DNA from: Acidobacteriota bacterium | GTDB lineage: Bacteria; Acidobacteriota; Vicinamibacteria; Vicinamibacterales; JAKQTR01 | Assembly (NCBI GenBank): GCA_026393675.1 | Contig: JAPKZQ010000015.1 | Coordinates: 62,001-126,000, forward strand | Reading direction: 5' to 3' | DNA length: 64,000 nt | Part shown: positions 62,037-64,000 of the stretch, piece by piece | Layout of the letters: every line of letters begins with the position of its first letter | How positions within the stretch are numbered: position 1 is the stretch's first letter | Made by a program: the position numbers and the translations under genes | The notes under the pieces: model-generated | What the model was told of the DNA's origin: nothing | What the model saw: the letters and a program-made list of their open reading frames with translations, nothing else | The model's database searches: none

Positions 62037-62047
62037 GAGTCGCAGAC

Positions 62048-62440
62048 ATGGCGTATTCAGACAAGGTCGTCGATCACTTCAATCATCCGCGCAATGTAGG
62101 ATCAATGCCCAAAGACGATCCCAGCGTGGGCACGGGGCTGGTCGGCGCGCCTGAATGTGGCGACGTCATGAAGCTGCAGGTGCGGGTGAATCCGTCGACC
62201 GGCGTGATCGACGAAGCGAAATTCAAGACGTTCGGCTGCGGGTCGGCCATTGCCAGCTCCAGCCTGGCCACCGAGTGGCTCAAGGGCAAGACGGTTGACG
62301 AGGCGCTGTCGATCAAGAATACCGACATCGTTGCCGAGCTGGCGTTGCCGCCCGTCAAGGTGCATTGCTCGGTGCTGGCGGAGGACGCCATCAAGGCGGC
62401 CATCGCCGATTTCAAGAAGAAGCAAGAGGCAGGGCTGTAG
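62048..62440 (+). CDS. iscU: Fe-S cluster assembly scaffold IscU
   Basis: A 130-residue scaffold on which [2Fe-2S] clusters are built. Three cluster-ligand cysteines are conserved: Cys37 (PECGDVMKL), Cys64 (FGCGSAIAS) and Cys107 (HCSVLAEDA), with Asp39 beside Cys37. The HscA-binding motif (LPPVK) is present at residues 100-104. Sulfur comes from IscS, iron possibly with help from frataxin (9254-9580). It lies 3 bp upstream of iscA and downstream of the heptamer-repeat hairpin, in the isc operon. Confidence 0.97.
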   Translation: MAYSDKVVDHFNHPRNVGSMPKDDPSVGTGLVGAPECGDVMKLQVRVNPSTGVIDEAKFKTFGCGSAIASSSLATEWLKGKTVDEALSIKNTDIVAELALPPVKVHCSVLAEDAIKAAIADFKKKQEAGL

Positions 62441-62442
62441 AC

Positions 62443-62784
62443 ATGGCGACTCAACTTGCTATTCAAATCTCGGATGCCGCGGCCCGGCACATCCAGAAGC
62501 TGATGGCCAAGCAGGGCATCACCGAGGGTGGTTTGCGCGTGGGCATCAAGGGCGGCGGCTGTTCGGGTCTGAGCTATACGTTCAATTGGGAGAAGGAAGC
62601 CCGCACCGGCGACGAAGTGTTCGATGGGCCTGGGGCGGCGAAGGTCTTTGTGGACAAGAAGAGCCTCATCTACCTCGCCGGCACCACACTCGACTACGAC
62701 TCGGCGCTGATGGGCAAGGGGCTGCACTTCATCAATCCCAACGCGAAGAGCAAATGCGGTTGCGGCAGTTCCTTCACCGTCTAG
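62443..62784 (+). CDS. iscA: A-type Fe-S carrier IscA/ErpA family
   Basis: A 113-residue A-type carrier that delivers clusters to target proteins. The three conserved cysteines are Cys40 (GGGCSGLSY), Cys105 and Cys107 (KCGCGSSF) near the C-terminus. The start ATG lies 3 bp after the iscU stop. It is too short to separate IscA from ErpA by itself; the position after iscU favours IscA. The next gene, hscB, starts 7 bp later. Confidence 0.95.
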   Translation: MATQLAIQISDAAARHIQKLMAKQGITEGGLRVGIKGGGCSGLSYTFNWEKEARTGDEVFDGPGAAKVFVDKKSLIYLAGTTLDYDSALMGKGLHFINPNAKSKCGCGSSFTV

Positions 62785-62790
62785 TCTGGT

Positions 62791-63501
62791 ATGCAGCCCG
62801 ACACATCAGCGGTGACGATTCAGCCCTGCAAACACTGCGGCACGCAGGCGCCGGTCGACGTGCATTTCTGCCCGCGCTGCGACAGGATCCTCACGCTCGG
62901 CCGCCACGGCGACTACTTCACGTTTTTCGGCTTGCCGCGACGGCTGCACGTGGACGTGCACGATCTGGAGCAACGCTTTCGCGCGCTCAGCCGGCAGTTC
63001 CATCCGGACTACTTCTACAACTCCAGTTCAACGGAGCGACTGGCCAGCCTGGAACGATCGTCGTATCTCAACGACGGGTTCCGCACGCTGCGCGAGCCGG
63101 TCGATCGGCTCGAGTACCTGCTGAAGCTGGAAGGCTTCGCGCCCAAGGAAGCGCACGAGGCCACGTCGCAGGTGCCGCCGGAACTGCTCGAGGAAGTCTT
63201 CGAGCTCAACGAGCAGCTCGAGGCAATCCAGCAGATGCGCGCCGACGGGGCAGCCGAGGCCGAGGTGGCCGCGAAGCTCGAAGCGGCGAGGCTGCCGATC
63301 CAGGCTAACCTCGATGCGCACGAGCGCCAATTGAACACGTTGATGGCGCAGCACGACGCGCAGTGGGAGCGCGGCGATGTCGCAGGCCGCAGGGTGACAC
63401 TGGAAACATTGCGCGCCTTGCTCGTCGAACGCACGTATCTGACCAATCTGCTCGCGACGGTCCGGCGGGAACTGGGCGGCGACCAGGCGGCGCGCGTATG
63501 A
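62791..63501 (+). CDS. hscB: Fe-S co-chaperone HscB with N-terminal zinc-ribbon
   Basis: A 236-residue J-domain co-chaperone that delivers IscU to HscA. The J-domain contains the HPD motif at 71-73 (RQFHPDYFYNSSS), preceded by DYFTFFGLP. Before it stands a two-CxxC zinc ribbon (Cys13, Cys16, Cys27, Cys30: CKHCG and CPRC), as in human HSC20/HSCB but not in E. coli HscB. The C-terminal half is the helical IscU-binding part, with ELLEEVFELNEQLEAI. Its stop overlaps the hscA start by 4 bp (ATGA). The zinc-ribbon form is found in eukaryotes and some bacteria; its purpose is not settled. Confidence 0.9.
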   Translation: MQPDTSAVTIQPCKHCGTQAPVDVHFCPRCDRILTLGRHGDYFTFFGLPRRLHVDVHDLEQRFRALSRQFHPDYFYNSSSTERLASLERSSYLNDGFRTLREPVDRLEYLLKLEGFAPKEAHEATSQVPPELLEEVFELNEQLEAIQQMRADGAAEAEVAAKLEAARLPIQANLDAHERQLNTLMAQHDAQWERGDVAGRRVTLETLRALLVERTYLTNLLATVRRELGGDQAARV

Positions 63502-64000
63502 GCAAGGTCGTCGGCATCGATCTCGGCACCACTAACAGCCTCGTGGCAATCGTGCGCGAAGGCGCGCCGGTCGTGCTGGCCGACGAGTCCGGCGACACGC
63601 TGCTGCCCTCAATCGTGTCGGCCGGCGACCACGATACCGTCTACGTCGGCCGCGAGGCGCAGCGGCGGCTGCTCACCGATCCGACGCGCACGGTCTACTC
63701 GGTGAAGCGCTTTATGGGCCGCGGCATCGAAGACGTGGCCGGCGAGTCGCGCTGGTTCCCCTTCAAGGTCAGCGGCCAGACCGGGGGCGTCGTCCACATC
63801 CACCTGGGCGAGCGCGAACTGACGCCGCCAGAGGTCTCCGGCTTTATTCTGCGAGAGCTCAAGCGGCGCGCCGAAACCGTGTTCGCCCGCGAGGGTGATT
63901 TCGATCCCGAGGTGGACCGCGCGGTCATCACGGTGCCGGCGTATTTCAACGACGCTCAGCGGACGGCCACGCGCGACGCAAGTCGGTTCGCGGGCCTTGA
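63498..64000 (+). CDS. hscA: Hsp70-type chaperone HscA, cut by window edge
   Basis: The first 167 codons of an Hsp70 protein. The ATPase start is VVGIDLGTTNSLVAIV, followed by SIVSAGD, VYSVKRFMGRG and a later AVITVPAYFNDAQRTATRDA, all standard for Hsp70. Position directly after hscB (4-bp overlap) in the isc operon makes this HscA rather than DnaK. HscA uses ATP to release the cluster from IscU. The rest, and probably ferredoxin, lie to the right. Confidence 0.92.
   Translation, partial: MSKVVGIDLGTTNSLVAIVREGAPVVLADESGDTLLPSIVSAGDHDTVYVGREAQRRLLTDPTRTVYSVKRFMGRGIEDVAGESRWFPFKVSGQTGGVVHIHLGERELTPPEVSGFILRELKRRAETVFAREGDFDPEVDRAVITVPAYFNDAQRTATRDASRFAGL

Overview
The window is GC-rich bacterial chromosome, gene-dense on both strands. 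It most likely comes from an Acidobacteriota member of the Vicinamibacteria type. Support for this is indirect: a VWA protein of the VWFA-related acidobacterial kind, many secreted peptidases, a carboxypeptidase-regulatory-like TonB receptor, outer-membrane proteins ending in Phe, and typical acidobacterial neighbours. No phage, transposase, rRNA or CRISPR array was seen. One tRNA gene (Glu, CTC) is present.

Layout. 1-4.6 kb: a partial heme O synthase gene, an M23 peptidase, tRNA-Glu, an ornithine-cyclodeaminase-family gene and a YeiH-type exporter, with several copies of an unusual ~70-bp palindromic repeat in the gaps. 4.6-15.7 kb: a TonB-dependent receptor, a proline racemase-family enzyme, frataxin, a VWA protein, an M19 dipeptidase, an OsmC protein and a penicillin acylase-family hydrolase. 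16.1-19.4 kb: a two-gene MtrA/MtrB-like porin-cytochrome module closed by a strong terminator. 19.8-24.3 kb: a solitary DGQHR (DndB-like) protein, a DUF2339 membrane protein and a coiled-coil protein. 24.5-32.7 kb: an arginine island, argC-argB-argD-NAGS-argJ on the minus strand, divergent from argR-argG-argH, with ARG-box-like operators between them; argF is not in the window. 32.8-39.2 kb: a zinc-ribbon/Gly-rich protein, FabI, an HD-GYP/GAF/GGDEF protein, a bacterial-PH-like protein, NagA and a DUF4097 lipoprotein. 39.2-42.7 kb: a polyamine-linked operon of a deoxyhypusine-synthase-like protein, ornithine decarboxylase, QueD and a HAD phosphatase. 43.6-50.5 kb: divergent secreted peptidases, an M14 protein and a giant S9-M1 fusion. 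51.1-59.9 kb: a divergent PilT-like ATPase, a family III CoA transferase, homoserine dehydrogenase with an aminotransferase, a SUMF1-like protein and a MoeB-rhodanese protein. 60.2-64.0 kb: the Fe-S assembly operon Rrf2 regulator-iscS-iscU-iscA-hscB-hscA (hscA cut by the window edge).

How they work together: the strongest functional units are the arginine regulon, the Isc operon (with frataxin elsewhere in the window and a sulfur-activating MoeB-rhodanese just upstream), the porin-cytochrome pair for moving electrons across the outer membrane, and the polyamine operon. The secreted peptidases suggest growth on protein or peptides.

The most unusual material is (a) the palindromic repeat family at 2.0-4.6 kb, (b) degenerate 7-bp tandem repeats arranged as hairpins or clusters in many intergenic gaps, (c) the S9-M1 protease fusion, (d) the lone DGQHR protein, and (e) the deoxyhypusine-synthase-like gene paired with ornithine decarboxylase. 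All calls come from reading the sequence; no database search was run.
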